A stretch of DNA of 64,000 bases from Pseudomonas wayambapalatensis. GTDB lineage: Bacteria > Pseudomonadota > Gammaproteobacteria > Pseudomonadales > Pseudomonadaceae. The position numbers were made by a program, and so were the translations under genes. Location: contig CP077096.1 of the NCBI GenBank assembly GCA_014268975.2, positions 2,006,501 through 2,070,500 of the forward strand, read 5' to 3'. The stretch's first letter is position 1. Each line of letters begins with the position of its first letter. The notes beneath the pieces were generated by a model. It made no database searches, had not been told where the DNA came from, and saw only the letters and a program-made list of their open reading frames with translations. Shown here in pieces: positions 18,638-29,455 of the stretch.

Positions 18638-20569
18638 ATGACCCTGCTCAAATTCAGCGATGTGTCCCTCGCGTTCGGCGCCATGCCGCTGCTGGACAAA
18701 GTGTCCTGGCAGATCGCCCGTGGCGAGCGGGTGTGCATCATCGGCCGCAACGGCACCGGCAAGTCGAGCATGCTGCGCCTGGTCAAGGGTGAGCAGAAAC
18801 CCGACGAAGGGGAAATCTGGCGTGCGCCGGCACTGAAGATCGGTGAGCTTCCGCAGGAGTTGCCGGTGGCCGACGATCGCAGTGTGTTCGATGTGGTCGC
18901 CGAGGGCCTCGACGGCGTCGGTGCGCTGCTCGCCGAATATCACCACCTGAGCCAGAACATCCAGAATGATGCCGACCTGGACAAGCTGATGCATGTCCAG
19001 CATGAGCTGGAGGCCCGCGACGGCTGGCGTCTGCAGCAGGTCGTGGAGAGCACCCTGAGCCGCCTGCAGCTGCCGGCCGACAAGACCCTCGCCGAGCTGT
19101 CCGGCGGCTGGCGCCGTCGCGTGCTGCTGGCTCAGGCCCTGGTGTCCGAGCCTGACCTGCTGCTGCTCGACGAACCGACCAACCACCTGGACATCGGTGC
19201 CATCGCCTGGCTCGAAGAGGCCCTGAGCGGCTTCAACGGCGCCGTGTTGTTCATCACTCACGACCGCTCGTTCCTGCAGAACCTGGCCACGCGGATCCTC
19301 GAGCTGGACCGCGGCGGGCTGATTGACTGGAACGGCGACTACGCCAGCTTCCTGGTGCACAAGGAGGCTGCGCTGGCCGCCGAGGAAACCGCCAATGCGC
19401 TGTTCGACAAGCGCCTGGCCCAGGAAGAGGTCTGGATCCGCCAGGGCATCAAGGCCCGGCGTACCCGTAATGAAGGTCGTGTGCGTGCCCTCAAGGCCCT
19501 GCGCGTGGAGCGCAGCGAGCGTCGCGAGCGCCAGGGCAGGGCGAACATCCAGATCGAGGTCGCCGACAAGTCCGGCAAGCAGGTGATGGTGCTGGAAAAC
19601 GTCAGCTTCGCGCACCCTCAGGGGCCGAAGCTGGTCAAGGATTTCTCCATGGTCCTGCAGCGCCAGGACCGCATCGGCCTGCTCGGCGCCAACGGCACCG
19701 GCAAGACCACCCTGCTCAAGCTCATGCTGGGTGACCTGGAGCCGACCGCCGGCAAGGTCGATCGCGGCACCAAGCTGGAGGTGGCCTACTTCGACCAGAT
19801 GCGTCACCAGCTCGACCTCGAGAAGACGGTGATCGACAACCTCGCCGAAGGTCGCGACTTCATCGAGATCGATGGTCAGAATCGCCACGTGTTGAGCTAC
19901 CTCGGAGACTTCCTGTTCAGCCCCCAGCGTGCACGCACGCCGGTCAAGGCGCTGTCTGGTGGTGAACGTGCGCGTCTGTTGCTGGCCAAGCTGTTCAGCA
20001 AACCGGCCAACTTGCTGGTGCTGGACGAGCCGACCAACGACCTGGACGTCGAGACGCTCGAGCTGCTTGAGGAAGTGCTGTCCAACTTCAAGGGCACGGT
20101 ACTGATGGTCAGCCACGACCGGGCCTTCCTCGACAACGTGGTCACCAGCACCCTGGTGTTCGAGGGTGAGGGCAAGGTGCGTGAGTACGTGGGTGGCTAT
20201 GAAGACTGGATCCGCCAGGGGGGCTCGCCGAAGCTGCTGGGCGTGACCGAGAGCAAGGGCGGCAAGTCCGAGCTCAACAGTGCGGTGGTCGAGAAGGTTG
20301 CGGTAGAGGTCGCCCCGGAGCCCGTGGCGCCTGTGGTGGCCGACAGCAGCAAGAAAAAGCTGAGCTACAAACTGCAGCGTGAGCTGGAGATGCTGCCTGG
20401 GCAGATCGATGCGCTGGAGCAGAAGATGGCGGTGCTGCAGGAAGAGGTGAATGCGCCTGGCTTCTATCAGCGGCCGATTGGCGAAACGTCGGACGTGCTG
20501 GCCAAGCTCGAGACGTTGCAGGCTGAGCTGGATGTGCTGGTCGAGCGCTGGGCCGAGCTGGAAGGTTGA
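18638..20569 (+). CDS. uup: ABC-F ATPase Uup
   Basis: 643 aa. ATG 18638 has GGAG at 18628-18631; the in-frame ATG at 18632 directly abuts that site and 18611 lies before it. There are two ABC domains and no membrane segments. Walker A1 is GRNGTGKS (36-43), signature LSGGWRRR, Walker B LLLDEPTNHLD. Walker A2 is GANGTGKTT (~349), signature LSGGERARLLL, then VLDEPTNDLD. The interdomain linker is Arg/Glu-rich, and the C-terminus (from ~570) is a predicted coiled coil that binds DNA in Uup. Members of this family act on ribosomes; Uup loss raises precise transposon excision. The C-terminal coiled coil separates Uup from EttA. Confidence 0.88.
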   Translation: MTLLKFSDVSLAFGAMPLLDKVSWQIARGERVCIIGRNGTGKSSMLRLVKGEQKPDEGEIWRAPALKIGELPQELPVADDRSVFDVVAEGLDGVGALLAEYHHLSQNIQNDADLDKLMHVQHELEARDGWRLQQVVESTLSRLQLPADKTLAELSGGWRRRVLLAQALVSEPDLLLLDEPTNHLDIGAIAWLEEALSGFNGAVLFITHDRSFLQNLATRILELDRGGLIDWNGDYASFLVHKEAALAAEETANALFDKRLAQEEVWIRQGIKARRTRNEGRVRALKALRVERSERRERQGRANIQIEVADKSGKQVMVLENVSFAHPQGPKLVKDFSMVLQRQDRIGLLGANGTGKTTLLKLMLGDLEPTAGKVDRGTKLEVAYFDQMRHQLDLEKTVIDNLAEGRDFIEIDGQNRHVLSYLGDFLFSPQRARTPVKALSGGERARLLLAKLFSKPANLLVLDEPTNDLDVETLELLEEVLSNFKGTVLMVSHDRAFLDNVVTSTLVFEGEGKVREYVGGYEDWIRQGGSPKLLGVTESKGGKSELNSAVVEKVAVEVAPEPVAPVVADSSKKKLSYKLQRELEMLPGQIDALEQKMAVLQEEVNAPGFYQRPIGETSDVLAKLETLQAELDVLVERWAELEG

Positions 20570-20576
20570 GTCGATC

Positions 20577-20621
20577 GAGCCGGCCCTATCGCGGGACAAG
20601 TCGCAGCGATAGGGCCGGCTC
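20577..20621. repeat. REP-like inverted repeat / terminator after uup
   Basis: A perfect 16-bp stem, arms 20577-20592 and 20606-20621 (GAGCCGGCCCTATCGC / its complement), around a loop containing CGGGACAAG. The core GGCCC-ATCGCGGGACAAG is shared with the longer inverted repeat at 60099-60210, so this is a member of a dispersed REP family. It sits between convergent uup and uspA and probably also terminates both. Confidence 0.75.
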
Positions 20622-20629
20622 GGGCTATA

Positions 20630-21070
20630 TCATTCTTTCTTCTGCAACCGCACCGCCAGCACATCGCACGGTGCTCCATGCAGGACGTCATTGGCCGTGG
20701 AGCCCAGTAGCAGCGCCAGGCCATGGCGGCCATGGCTGCCGACCACGATCAGGTCGCACTTCTGATCCTTGGCCAGTTGGTGGATTTCCTGGCGCGGCTG
20801 GCCGTAGGTCAGGTGCGAATCGCCGCGATTGATGTCTGGATATTTGTTGAACAGGCGATCCATGCGTTCCTTGGCCTGGTCGAACTGCTGTTGCTGCAGT
20901 TGCGACAGGTCCATCGGCACGTCGCCACCAAATGCCATGGCCATCGGCTCGACGATATGCACCAGCGAGACCTTGGCGTTCGACGGTTTCGCCAGTGCCA
21001 TGGCACGTTTGATCACTGGGTCGCATTCTTCGGTCAGGTCGACGGCAACCAGAAGATGTTCGTAGGACAT
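20630..21070 (-). CDS. Universal stress protein, UspA family
   Basis: 146 aa from the ATG at 21070, preceded by AGGAG; an in-frame start at 21094 is less well placed. A single Usp domain: N-terminal LLVAVDLTEE and the nucleotide-binding stretch VVGSHGRHGLALLLGSTAND near the C-terminus, matching G-2x-G-9x-G(S/T). ATP-binding Usp proteins are cytoplasmic and rise in stationary phase and under stress. It is convergent with uup and divergent from the next gene, so it is transcribed alone. Confidence 0.88.
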   Translation of the reverse strand: MSYEHLLVAVDLTEECDPVIKRAMALAKPSNAKVSLVHIVEPMAMAFGGDVPMDLSQLQQQQFDQAKERMDRLFNKYPDINRGDSHLTYGQPRQEIHQLAKDQKCDLIVVGSHGRHGLALLLGSTANDVLHGAPCDVLAVRLQKKE

Positions 21071-21179
21071 GAGCGGCACTCCTGACAATCGCAATAGTGA
21101 AAGTATGGTCGCTTTCTGGCAGGCCTTGCGTGAAAAAGACTAACCCGCTCATTTGCAACGCTTTATGGGAACTACAGAT

Positions 21180-21617
21180 ATGACGGTATGGCTGGTGGTG
21201 TCAATCCTTGCGCTGATTCTCAGCCCGCTGGCCTGGTTGCGACCGTCGCGCAAGCAGAGCGAACAGATGAGCCTGCGCCTGGAGGGGCGGCGCATGGGTC
21301 TGGCCATGCAGCTGGCGCCCCAGGAGTGGCCGCACTGGCTGGAAAACCAACCGCCAAGCCCGTGCCCACAGTACTACCGCGGGCGGCGCAAGGGGCGAGA
21401 GGATAGCTGGTGCTACTGGCAGGTCAGCCCGGGCGTGTGGTGGAACAAATGGCGCGAACCCTGCCAGGAGCCACGTCTGGCGGAGTGTTTTGCGCGGTTG
21501 CCGGCCAGTGTCTACAAGGTGGAGGCCGATACCCGCATGATCGCCTTGTACTGGAGCGAGCGCGGCGAAAAATCTGTATTGCAGGATATTGCCCACACCC
21601 TCGAAACCCTCGCCTGA
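21180..21617 (+). CDS. Small membrane-anchored protein of unknown function
   Basis: 145 aa. ATG 21180 is preceded by GGGA. One N-terminal membrane helix (TVWLVVSILALILSPLAWL) is followed by a basic, Trp-rich soluble part with WPHWLEN, SWCYWQVSPGVWWNKW and four cysteines. I recognise no catalytic motif. Similar Pseudomonas proteins have been loosely called YajC-like from the helix alone, which the remainder does not support. The orientation (N-out or N-in) is undecided. It is divergent from uspA and followed by the candidate minus-strand sRNA. Confidence 0.75.
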   Translation: MTVWLVVSILALILSPLAWLRPSRKQSEQMSLRLEGRRMGLAMQLAPQEWPHWLENQPPSPCPQYYRGRRKGREDSWCYWQVSPGVWWNKWREPCQEPRLAECFARLPASVYKVEADTRMIALYWSERGEKSVLQDIAHTLETLA

Positions 21618-21626
21618 GGCATGCGC

Positions 21627-21703
21627 AAAAAAAAGTGGGAGCAGGGCAACCCTGATCCCACAGTGGTGAAGCTGGCCAGGCAGGCCGGGAAAACATTCGA
21701 TTC
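21627..21703 (-). ncRNA. Candidate minus-strand small RNA upstream of fadB
   Basis: Read on the minus strand, a hairpin with arms 21661-21650 and 21646-21635 (GTGGGATCAGGG / CCCTGCTCCCAC, one internal mismatch) runs straight into eight T (21634-21627), a textbook intrinsic terminator. About 50 nt upstream is CTACACT (21716-21710), a good -10 for sigma-S or sigma-70, with no clear -35. This would give an RNA of about 75 nt whose free 5' part contains a GC-rich CCCGGCCTGCC segment. No minus-strand gene precedes the terminator. The layout is that of RpoS-dependent sRNAs such as RgsA, but identity cannot be shown here. Confidence 0.5.
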
Positions 21704-22088
21704 GAGGGCAGTGTAGACCCTTGTCTCCAATGTGCACATGAAAAATCAGCAGGCTGGCAGCGCAACTGACCCCACCAGCCATTGGCCGATCGTCGACATG
21801 AATGATCGAAAATCACTGTCATCATGTTTTATCCCCTGGTGTTACAAAATGACTGGAAAGTCGCGTTTTCCGGGTGCTTTCGAGCATTTGACAACGCCGA
21901 CCTTTTCGGAGAATGTGTGCGTACCCAAATCAAACGGGCGTATGAATTGAGCGTTTGTATGTTCACATCGCTCGTACAGAATCCCGACTAGCGCGCTGAC
22001 GGGTGTGCCTGGGGGAGGGGCGTAAAGCCGGCCTTCCTGCCAGTGATCGGCGTGTACAGTTCAGCTTCCATATCGTGGAGATCAGTTG
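21704..22088 (+). promoter_or_regulatory. fadBA upstream region
   Basis: This is non-coding as far as I can see. TTGACA at 21888-21893 is an exact -35 but has only a poor -10 (GAATGT) 17 nt downstream. CAAACG (21931-21936) and CGTTTG (21952-21957) form an inverted repeat with PsrA-type half-sites, but with a 15-nt spacer rather than the usual 2-4. The gene start has GGAG about 10 nt upstream. Confidence 0.35.
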
Positions 22089-24236
22089 ATGATTTACGAA
22101 GGTAAAGCCATCACGGTTAAGGCTCTTGAAAGCGGCATCGTCGAACTGAAGTTCGACCTCAAGGGTGAGTCCGTCAACAAATTCAACCGCCTTACCCTGA
22201 ACGAGCTGCGTCAGGCCGTAGACACCATCAAGGCCGACGCCTCCATCAAGGGTGTGATCGTCAGCAGCGGCAAGGACGTGTTCATCGTCGGTGCCGACAT
22301 CACCGAATTCGTCGACAATTTCAAGCTGCCCGAAGCCGAGCTGGTGGCCGGCAACCTGGAAGCCAACCGTATCTTCAGCGACTTCGAAGACCTCGCGGTG
22401 CCAACCGTCGTGGCCATCAACGGCATCGCCCTGGGCGGCGGCCTGGAAATGTGCCTGGCGGCGGATTACCGCGTCATGTCCAGCAGCGCCAAGATCGGCC
22501 TGCCGGAAGTCAAGCTGGGCATCTACCCGGGCTTTGGCGGCACCGTTCGCCTGCCGCGTCTGATCGGCTCGGACAATGCCATCGAGTGGATCGCCTCGGG
22601 CAAGGAAAACCGCGCCGAAGACGCCCTGAAAGTGGGCGCCGTCGATGCCGTGGTCGCCCCTGAGCTGCTGCAGGCCGGTGCCCTGGACCTGGTCAAGCGC
22701 GCCATCAGCGGAGAGCTGGACTACAAGGCCAAGCGTCAGCCCAAGCTCGAGAAGCTCAAGCTCAACGCCATCGAGCAGATGATGGCCTTCGAAACCGCCA
22801 AGGGCTTTGTCGCCGGTCAAGCCGGCCCGAACTACCCGGCTCCGGTCGAAGCCATCAAGACCATCCAGAAGGCCGCCAACTTTGGCCGTGACAAGGCCCT
22901 GGAAGTCGAAGCCGCAGGCTTTGCCAAGCTGGCCAAGACCTCGGTCGCCGAGAGCCTGATCGGCCTGTTCCTGAACGATCAGGAGCTCAAGCGCAAAGCC
23001 AAGGCCCATGACGAGATCGCTCGTGACGTGAAGCAGGCTGCCGTACTCGGCGCCGGCATCATGGGTGGCGGTATCGCCTACCAGTCGGCGGTCAAGGGCA
23101 CGCCGATCCTGATGAAGGATATCCGTGAAGAAGCCATCCAGCTGGGCCTGAACGAAGCGTCCAAGCTGCTTGGCAAGCGCGTCGAGAAAGGTCGCCTGAC
23201 CCCGGCGAAGATGGCCGAGGCACTCAACGCCATTCGCCCGACCTTGTCGTATGGCGATTTCGCCAACGTCGACATCGTCGTCGAGGCCGTGGTCGAGAAC
23301 CCGAAGGTCAAGCAGGCGGTGCTGGCCGAGGTGGAAGGGCAGGTCAAGGAAGACGCGATTCTGGCGTCGAACACCTCGACCATTTCGATCAACCTGCTGG
23401 CCAAGGCCCTCAAGCGTCCGGAAAACTTCGTTGGCATGCACTTCTTCAACCCGGTGCACATGATGCCGCTGGTCGAAGTCATTCGTGGCGAGAAGTCCAG
23501 TGAAGTGGCGGTCGCCACCACCGTGGCCTACGCCAAGAAGATGGGCAAGAACCCGATCGTGGTCAACGACTGCCCGGGCTTCCTGGTCAACCGCGTACTG
23601 TTCCCGTACTTCGGAGGCTTCGCCAAGCTGGTCAGCGCAGGCGTCGATTTCGTGCGCATCGACAAGGTCATGGAGAAGTTCGGCTGGCCGATGGGCCCGG
23701 CCTACCTGATGGACGTGGTCGGCATCGACACCGGCCACCATGGTCGCGACGTGATGGCTGAAGGCTTCCCGGATCGCATGAAGGACGATCGCCGCTCCGC
23801 CGTCGACGCCCTGTACGAAGCCAATCGCCTGGGTCAGAAGAACGGCAAGGGCTTCTATGCCTACGAAACCGACAAGCGCGGCAAACCGAAGAAAGTCGCC
23901 GACGCGTCCGTGCTGGACGTGCTCAAGCCGGTGATCTTCGAGCAGCGTGAAGTCAGTGACGAGGACATCATCAACTGGATGATGGTGCCGCTGTGCCTGG
24001 AGACCGTGCGCTGCCTGGAAGATGGCATCGTCGAAACTGCAGCCGAGGCGGACATGGGCCTGGTCTACGGCATCGGTTTCCCTCCCTTCCGCGGTGGTGC
24101 GCTGCGCTACATCGATTCGATCGGTGTTGCCGAGTTCGTTGCCCTGGCCGACAAGTACGCCGATCTGGGTCCGCTGTACCACCCGACTGCGAAGCTGCGT
24201 GAAATGGCCAAGAACGGCCAGCGCTTCTTCAACTGA
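22089..24236 (+). CDS. fadB: Fatty acid oxidation complex subunit alpha FadB
   Basis: 715 aa, the usual length. ATG 22089 is preferred to an in-frame TTG at 22086 (GGAG upstream; the family starts MIYEGKA). The N-terminal crotonase domain has oxyanion and catalytic features [13 protein letters not shown] (E120) and [12 protein letters not shown] (E140). The central NAD-binding domain of 3-hydroxyacyl-CoA dehydrogenase has [14 protein letters not shown] and the catalytic-His region [14 protein letters not shown] second dehydrogenase domain follows. It hydrates trans-2-enoyl-CoA and oxidises L-3-hydroxyacyl-CoA, and forms an alpha2beta2 complex with FadA, encoded 30 nt downstream. In Pseudomonas this operon is repressed by PsrA, encoded at 30.8 kb. 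Confidence 0.96.
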   Translation: MIYEGKAITVKALESGIVELKFDLKGESVNKFNRLTLNELRQAVDTIKADASIKGVIVSSGKDVFIVGADITEFVDNFKLPEAELVAGNLEANRIFSDFEDLAVPTVVAINGIALGGGLEMCLAADYRVMSSSAKIGLPEVKLGIYPGFGGTVRLPRLIGSDNAIEWIASGKENRAEDALKVGAVDAVVAPELLQAGALDLVKRAISGELDYKAKRQPKLEKLKLNAIEQMMAFETAKGFVAGQAGPNYPAPVEAIKTIQKAANFGRDKALEVEAAGFAKLAKTSVAESLIGLFLNDQELKRKAKAHDEIARDVKQAAVLGAGIMGGGIAYQSAVKGTPILMKDIREEAIQLGLNEASKLLGKRVEKGRLTPAKMAEALNAIRPTLSYGDFANVDIVVEAVVENPKVKQAVLAEVEGQVKEDAILASNTSTISINLLAKALKRPENFVGMHFFNPVHMMPLVEVIRGEKSSEVAVATTVAYAKKMGKNPIVVNDCPGFLVNRVLFPYFGGFAKLVSAGVDFVRIDKVMEKFGWPMGPAYLMDVVGIDTGHHGRDVMAEGFPDRMKDDRRSAVDALYEANRLGQKNGKGFYAYETDKRGKPKKVADASVLDVLKPVIFEQREVSDEDIINWMMVPLCLETVRCLEDGIVETAAEADMGLVYGIGFPPFRGGALRYIDSIGVAEFVALADKYADLGPLYHPTAKLREMAKNGQRFFN

Positions 24237-24251
24237 ACGGCCACGAGCTAG

Positions 24252-25442
<1,191 letters not shown>

Positions 25443-25461
25443 TCGCTTCGCGGGACAGCAG

Positions 25462-25486
25462 CCGGGGCCTAGTGCCCCGGTTTTTT
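25462..25486 (+). terminator. Intrinsic terminator of fadBA
   Basis: A 7-bp GC stem (CCGGGGC 25462-25468 / GCCCCGG 25474-25480) followed by six T and then a further T-rich stretch. Classic form. Confidence 0.9.
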
Positions 25487-25521
25487 GTTTTTTACAGGAT
25501 TTGTTCAAGAGGGTGGGCGGC

Positions 25522-25773
25522 ATGCAGATACAACCAGGCGTATACCGGCATTACAAAGGGCCTGAGTACCGTGTCTTCAGCGTTGCGCGGCACTCGGAGA
25601 GCGAAGAGTGGATGGTGTTCTACCAATGCCTGTATGGTGACTATGGGTTCTGGGTACGTCCACTTTCGATGTTCCAGGAGTCGGTCGAGGTTGACGGCGA
25701 GCAGGTGCCACGCTTTGCTTTGGTCAAGGCCGAAGAGGGGCTTTCGGCACTGGCCGGGAAGCCCTGCGAGTGA
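25522..25773 (+). CDS. DUF1653 family small protein
   Basis: 83 aa from the ATG at 25522, with a purine-rich GGGTGGG upstream. The start IQPGVYRHYKGPEYRVF and the later YGFWVRPLSMF are typical of DUF1653, a small SH3-like beta-barrel family of unknown function. It has no signal peptide or membrane helix. It lies alone between the fadBA terminator and the topA promoter. Confidence 0.8.
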   Translation: MQIQPGVYRHYKGPEYRVFSVARHSESEEWMVFYQCLYGDYGFWVRPLSMFQESVEVDGEQVPRFALVKAEEGLSALAGKPCE

Positions 25774-25783
25774 TCGACCGCGC

Positions 25784-25832
25784 TTGACCTCACTCTTTTG
25801 CCACTATATATAGCGGTGCCGCGTCCGGCACC
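25784..25832 (+). promoter_or_regulatory. topA promoter with 5' hairpin
   Basis: TTGACC (25784-25789), a 17-nt spacer and TATATA (25807-25812) make a near-consensus sigma-70 promoter. Directly downstream, GGTGCCG (25815-25821) and CGGCACC (25826-25832) form a perfect 7-bp hairpin with a 4-nt loop that would lie at the very 5' end of the topA mRNA. Confidence 0.75.
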
Positions 25833-25873
25833 TGACGCGTTTTTCATCTTCAGATTCAGGAATACTCCGATCC

Positions 25874-28483
25874 ATGGGCAAATCGCTGGTCATTGTGGAA
25901 TCCCCGGCCAAGGCCAAGACCATCAACAAGTACCTGGGCAGCCAGTACGTGGTGAAGTCGAGTATCGGCCATATCCGAGACCTCCCCACCAGCGGTTCGG
26001 CCAGTACGGCCAAGGAACCGGCGGCCAAGCGCGGCAAGACCGCGGGTGAGGCTCCGGCGCTGACGCCAAAGGAGAAAGCCCGGCGCCAGTTGGTGGCGCG
26101 CATGGGCGTCGACCCGGAGGCCGGCTGGAAAGCCAAGTACGAGATCCTTCCCGGCAAGGAGAAGGTGATCGATGAGCTGCGCCGCCTGGCCAAGGATGCC
26201 GACACCATCTATCTCGCAACCGACTTGGATCGCGAGGGGGAAGCCATTGCCTGGCACCTGCGCGAAGCCATCGGGGGAGATGACAGCCGTTACAAGCGCG
26301 TGGTGTTCAACGAAATCACCAAGAAGGCCATCCAGGAGGCGTTTTCGCAGCCTGGCGACCTGGATATCGCTCGGGTCAACGCCCAGCAGGCGCGGCGCTT
26401 CCTCGATCGCGTGGTGGGCTACATGGTTTCGCCGCTGCTGTGGTCCAAGATCGCCCGTGGCCTGTCTGCCGGTCGTGTGCAATCGGTAGCAGTGAAACTG
26501 GTGGTCGAGCGTGAGCGCGAGATCCGTGCGTTCAATCCCGAGGAGTATTGGGAGGTCCATGCTGACCTGGGTACTGCGAAGAACGCCAAGGTGCGCTTCG
26601 AAGTGGCGCGCGAGAACGGCGAAGCCTTCAAGCCGTTGAACGAAGCGCAGGCCATGGCGGCGCTGGAGAAGCTCAAGGCTTCCAGCTACAGCGTGATCAA
26701 GCGTGAGGATCGCCCGACCAGCAGCAAGCCGTCGGCGCCCTTCATCACCTCGACCTTGCAGCAGGCGGCAAGCAATCGCCTGGGCTTCGGGGTAAAGAAG
26801 ACCATGATGATGGCCCAGCGTCTGTATGAAGCCGGTTACATCACCTATATGCGTACCGACTCGACCAACCTGTCGACCGATGCCGTTGAAATGGCGCGCA
26901 GCTACATCGAAAGCGAGTTTGGCAAGCAGTACCTGCCGGCCGCTCCGGTCGTCTACGGCAGCAAGGAAGGGGCACAGGAGGCGCACGAAGCGATTCGTCC
27001 GTCCGACGTCAACACCCATCCGACCAAACTCAGCGGCATGGAACGCGATGCCGAGCGCCTGTACGAGCTGATCTGGCGCCAGTTCCTGGCCTGCCAGATG
27101 CCACCGGCGCAGTACCTGTCCACGAGCGTCACCGTGGCGGCTGGCAACTTCGAGTTGCGTGCCAAGGGGCGTATTCTCAAGTTCGACGGTTACACCCGCG
27201 TATTGCCTCAGCAGGCCAAGCCGGGCGAGGACGACGTGCTGCCGGAAATGGGGCAGGGCGAGACGCTCAAGTTGATCCAGCTCGATCCGAGCCAACATTT
27301 CACCAAGCCGCCAGCGCGCTTCACTGAAGCGAGCCTGGTCAAGGAAATGGAAAAGCGCGGTATCGGTCGTCCGTCGACCTATGCAGCGATCATTTCCACC
27401 ATCCAGGACCGCGGTTACGTGACCCTGCACAACCGCCGCTTCTACTCCGAAAAGATGGGCGACATCGTCACCGAGCGTTTGTCGGAAAGCTTCTCCGATC
27501 TGATGGACTACGGTTTCACCGCCGGCATGGAGGAGAACCTCGATGATGTGGCCCAGGGTGAGCGTGACTGGAAGAACGTGCTCGATGAGTTCTACGGCGA
27601 TTTCAGCAGAAAGCTGCTGGCGGCCGAGTCCGCCGAGAATGGCATGCGTGCCAACCAGCCGACCCTGACCAACATTCCATGCAAGGAATGTGGTCGCCCC
27701 ATGATGATCCGTACCGCGTCCACCGGAGTGTTCCTCGGCTGTTCGGGCTATAGCCTGCCACCGAAAGAGCGCTGCAAGGCTACTGTGAACCTGGTGCCGG
27801 GCGACGAAATCGCGGCGGATGACGAAGGTGAGTCCGAGTCGTTGGTGCTGCGCGGCAAGCACCGCTGCCCGATCTGTTCGACGGCGATGGATGCCTATCT
27901 GCTCGACGAGAAGCACAAGCTGCATATCTGCGGTAACAACCCGGATTGTGCCGGCTACGAGATCGAGGAAGGCAGCTACCGTATCAAGGGGTACGAAGGG
28001 CCGAGCCTTGAGTGCGACAAGTGCGGCAGCGAGATGCAGCTCAAGACCGGCCGCTTCGGCAAGTTCTTCGGTTGCACCAACCCGGCGTGCAAGAACACCC
28101 GCAAGCTGCTCAAGAGCGGTGAGGCGGCGCCACCGAAGATGGACAAGGTGGAGATGCCGGAGCTCAAGTGCGAGAAGGTCGATGACACCTACGTGCTGCG
28201 TGACGGTGCCTCGGGCTTGTTCCTGGCGGCAAGCCAGTTCCCGAAGAATCGCGAGACCCGTGCGCCATTGGTGCTTGAGATCATCCCGCACAAGCACGAG
28301 ATCGACCCCAAGTACCACTTCCTCTGCGATGCGCCGCAGAAGGATCCGGACGGTCGTCCGGCGGTGATCCGCTATAGCCGCAAGACCAAGGAGCAGTACG
28401 TGCAATCCGAGGTAGACGGCAAGCCGACAGGCTGGAAGGCGTTCTACGACGGCAAGGTGTGGAAGGTCGAAGACAAGCGCTGA
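25874..28483 (+). CDS. topA: DNA topoisomerase I
   Basis: 869 aa type IA topoisomerase. Toprim domain begins [12 protein letters not shown] and has the acidic motif DLDREGEA. The active-site Tyr is residue 325 in YITYMRTDS. The decatenation/strand-passage core is followed by three C-terminal Cys4-type zinc ribbons: CKECGR (~602), CPICST (~665) and CDKCGS (~713) with [10 protein letters not shown]. It relaxes negative supercoils behind transcription. It is monocistronic, with its own strong promoter and a perfect hairpin terminator. Confidence 0.97.
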   Translation: MGKSLVIVESPAKAKTINKYLGSQYVVKSSIGHIRDLPTSGSASTAKEPAAKRGKTAGEAPALTPKEKARRQLVARMGVDPEAGWKAKYEILPGKEKVIDELRRLAKDADTIYLATDLDREGEAIAWHLREAIGGDDSRYKRVVFNEITKKAIQEAFSQPGDLDIARVNAQQARRFLDRVVGYMVSPLLWSKIARGLSAGRVQSVAVKLVVEREREIRAFNPEEYWEVHADLGTAKNAKVRFEVARENGEAFKPLNEAQAMAALEKLKASSYSVIKREDRPTSSKPSAPFITSTLQQAASNRLGFGVKKTMMMAQRLYEAGYITYMRTDSTNLSTDAVEMARSYIESEFGKQYLPAAPVVYGSKEGAQEAHEAIRPSDVNTHPTKLSGMERDAERLYELIWRQFLACQMPPAQYLSTSVTVAAGNFELRAKGRILKFDGYTRVLPQQAKPGEDDVLPEMGQGETLKLIQLDPSQHFTKPPARFTEASLVKEMEKRGIGRPSTYAAIISTIQDRGYVTLHNRRFYSEKMGDIVTERLSESFSDLMDYGFTAGMEENLDDVAQGERDWKNVLDEFYGDFSRKLLAAESAENGMRANQPTLTNIPCKECGRPMMIRTASTGVFLGCSGYSLPPKERCKATVNLVPGDEIAADDEGESESLVLRGKHRCPICSTAMDAYLLDEKHKLHICGNNPDCAGYEIEEGSYRIKGYEGPSLECDKCGSEMQLKTGRFGKFFGCTNPACKNTRKLLKSGEAAPPKMDKVEMPELKCEKVDDTYVLRDGASGLFLAASQFPKNRETRAPLVLEIIPHKHEIDPKYHFLCDAPQKDPDGRPAVIRYSRKTKEQYVQSEVDGKPTGWKAFYDGKVWKVEDKR

Positions 28484-28497
28484 TTCTTCGGTGTTTT

Positions 28498-28524
28498 GAT
28501 TAGGGCCGCTTTGCGGCCCTAATC
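28498..28524 (+). terminator. topA terminator
   Basis: A perfect 12-bp stem (GATTAGGGCCGC 28498-28509 / complement 28513-28524) with a TTT loop and an AT-rich flank. Confidence 0.8.
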
Positions 28525-28572
28525 ATTTATGATGCAGCTATTCGCCTTGCTGCCTATGGGAGGTCATCCGAA

Positions 28573-29094
28573 ATGGCCCAGGAACTCTACACCCGCACCA
28601 ACCAGAAACTGTTCTTTGCAGGCCTGGCCCTCGAGTCCATGGCCAAGGCAGGGCAGAGCCAGGCCATGAACGCCCAGGGCCTGATCCAAGCTGAGCGCGA
28701 AGCGGCGTTGTTCCATCTGTATGGGGCGTTGCTCGGGCTGTGTCACGAGATTGCTGGTTTCTATCGCCTGCCGCAGGCGAAGGCGTCCCGTGCGGAGCTG
28801 TTGCTTGACGATGAAACGCTGAAGACCGTTGCCATTCCGGAAATGGCCGAGATGCTTGAGCTGGCACGCCAGCCGCAAACCTGGCTGGCGCAGTTGATCA
28901 AGGCTTATGCCGATTTGTTCCAACCACCGGTCGCGAAGAAAGTCGCCAAGACCGATGTCACCCAGCCGTTGATTCAGGCCGTCAATCTCGATGAAGTCGA
29001 GGAAATCGTGCTGTCTCGGGAACAGTTGGAAGAGTGGCGGCAGAACCTCAAAGGGCTTGTAAGACGTTTCCGGGAAGCGTTGAGTGAGTGCTGA
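28573..29094 (+). CDS. DUF6586-type conserved hypothetical protein
   Basis: 173 aa. ATG 28573 has GGAGG upstream. It is all-helical in appearance, cytoplasmic and without cysteine motifs; it starts MAQELYTRTNQKLFFAGLAL and ends in a charged helix (EQLEEWRQNLKGLVRRF). It belongs to a conserved pseudomonad family found beside topA and sulA-lexA; I recall the name DUF6586 but not a function. The next small gene follows in the same direction after about 50 nt. Confidence 0.7.
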   Translation: MAQELYTRTNQKLFFAGLALESMAKAGQSQAMNAQGLIQAEREAALFHLYGALLGLCHEIAGFYRLPQAKASRAELLLDDETLKTVAIPEMAEMLELARQPQTWLAQLIKAYADLFQPPVAKKVAKTDVTQPLIQAVNLDEVEEIVLSREQLEEWRQNLKGLVRRFREALSEC

Positions 29095-29145
29095 CAATCT
29101 GCGCGGCTGGTACACTACTCGCCTTTCGTGAACAGCAGGCCCTTT

Positions 29146-29379
29146 ATGTCAACGTCCTTTCTAGAAATTGTCGAATTGCCTGATGGCCGGATCGAACTGC
29201 GCCGTGCCGAGGACGAGGGTTCGCTGGTTACCCTGGATTTCTCCGAAGATGCCAAGGCATTTCTTCAAGGGCAGCATGTAGAAGTGGCCAAAGCCATGCT
29301 CAGCGTTGGTGTGCAGATGGCAGGTAAATTGATCGAAGGCGACTTCGAGCGTGATGAGGGGCCGCGTGTTCTGCATTGA
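29146..29379 (+). CDS. Small conserved protein of unknown function
   Basis: 77 aa from the ATG at 29146 (AGCAGG about 6 nt upstream). A GTG at 29128 would add six residues and lacks a ribosome site. Acidic, with no signal or membrane helix: EIVELPDGRIELRRAED then VEVAKAMLSVGVQMAGKLIE. I recognise no family function. Conserved placement next to lexA-sulA in pseudomonads is recalled, not checked. It is convergent with sulA across a strong hairpin. Confidence 0.7.
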   Translation: MSTSFLEIVELPDGRIELRRAEDEGSLVTLDFSEDAKAFLQGQHVEVAKAMLSVGVQMAGKLIEGDFERDEGPRVLH

Positions 29380-29415
29380 ACACGCCAGTTGAGTCATCAT
29401 TGCAGATCGTACAGG

Positions 29416-29455
29416 CAAAGCCTGAACATCAGCCGAGGCGGATGTTCAGGCTTTG
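29416..29455. terminator. Bidirectional terminator overlapping the sulA 3' end
   Basis: A perfect 15-bp stem, arms 29416-29430 and 29441-29455 (CAAAGCCTGAACATC / complement), with a 10-nt loop. The right arm and loop lie inside the last ~25 coding bases of sulA, whose stop is 29429-29431. Confidence 0.75.
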
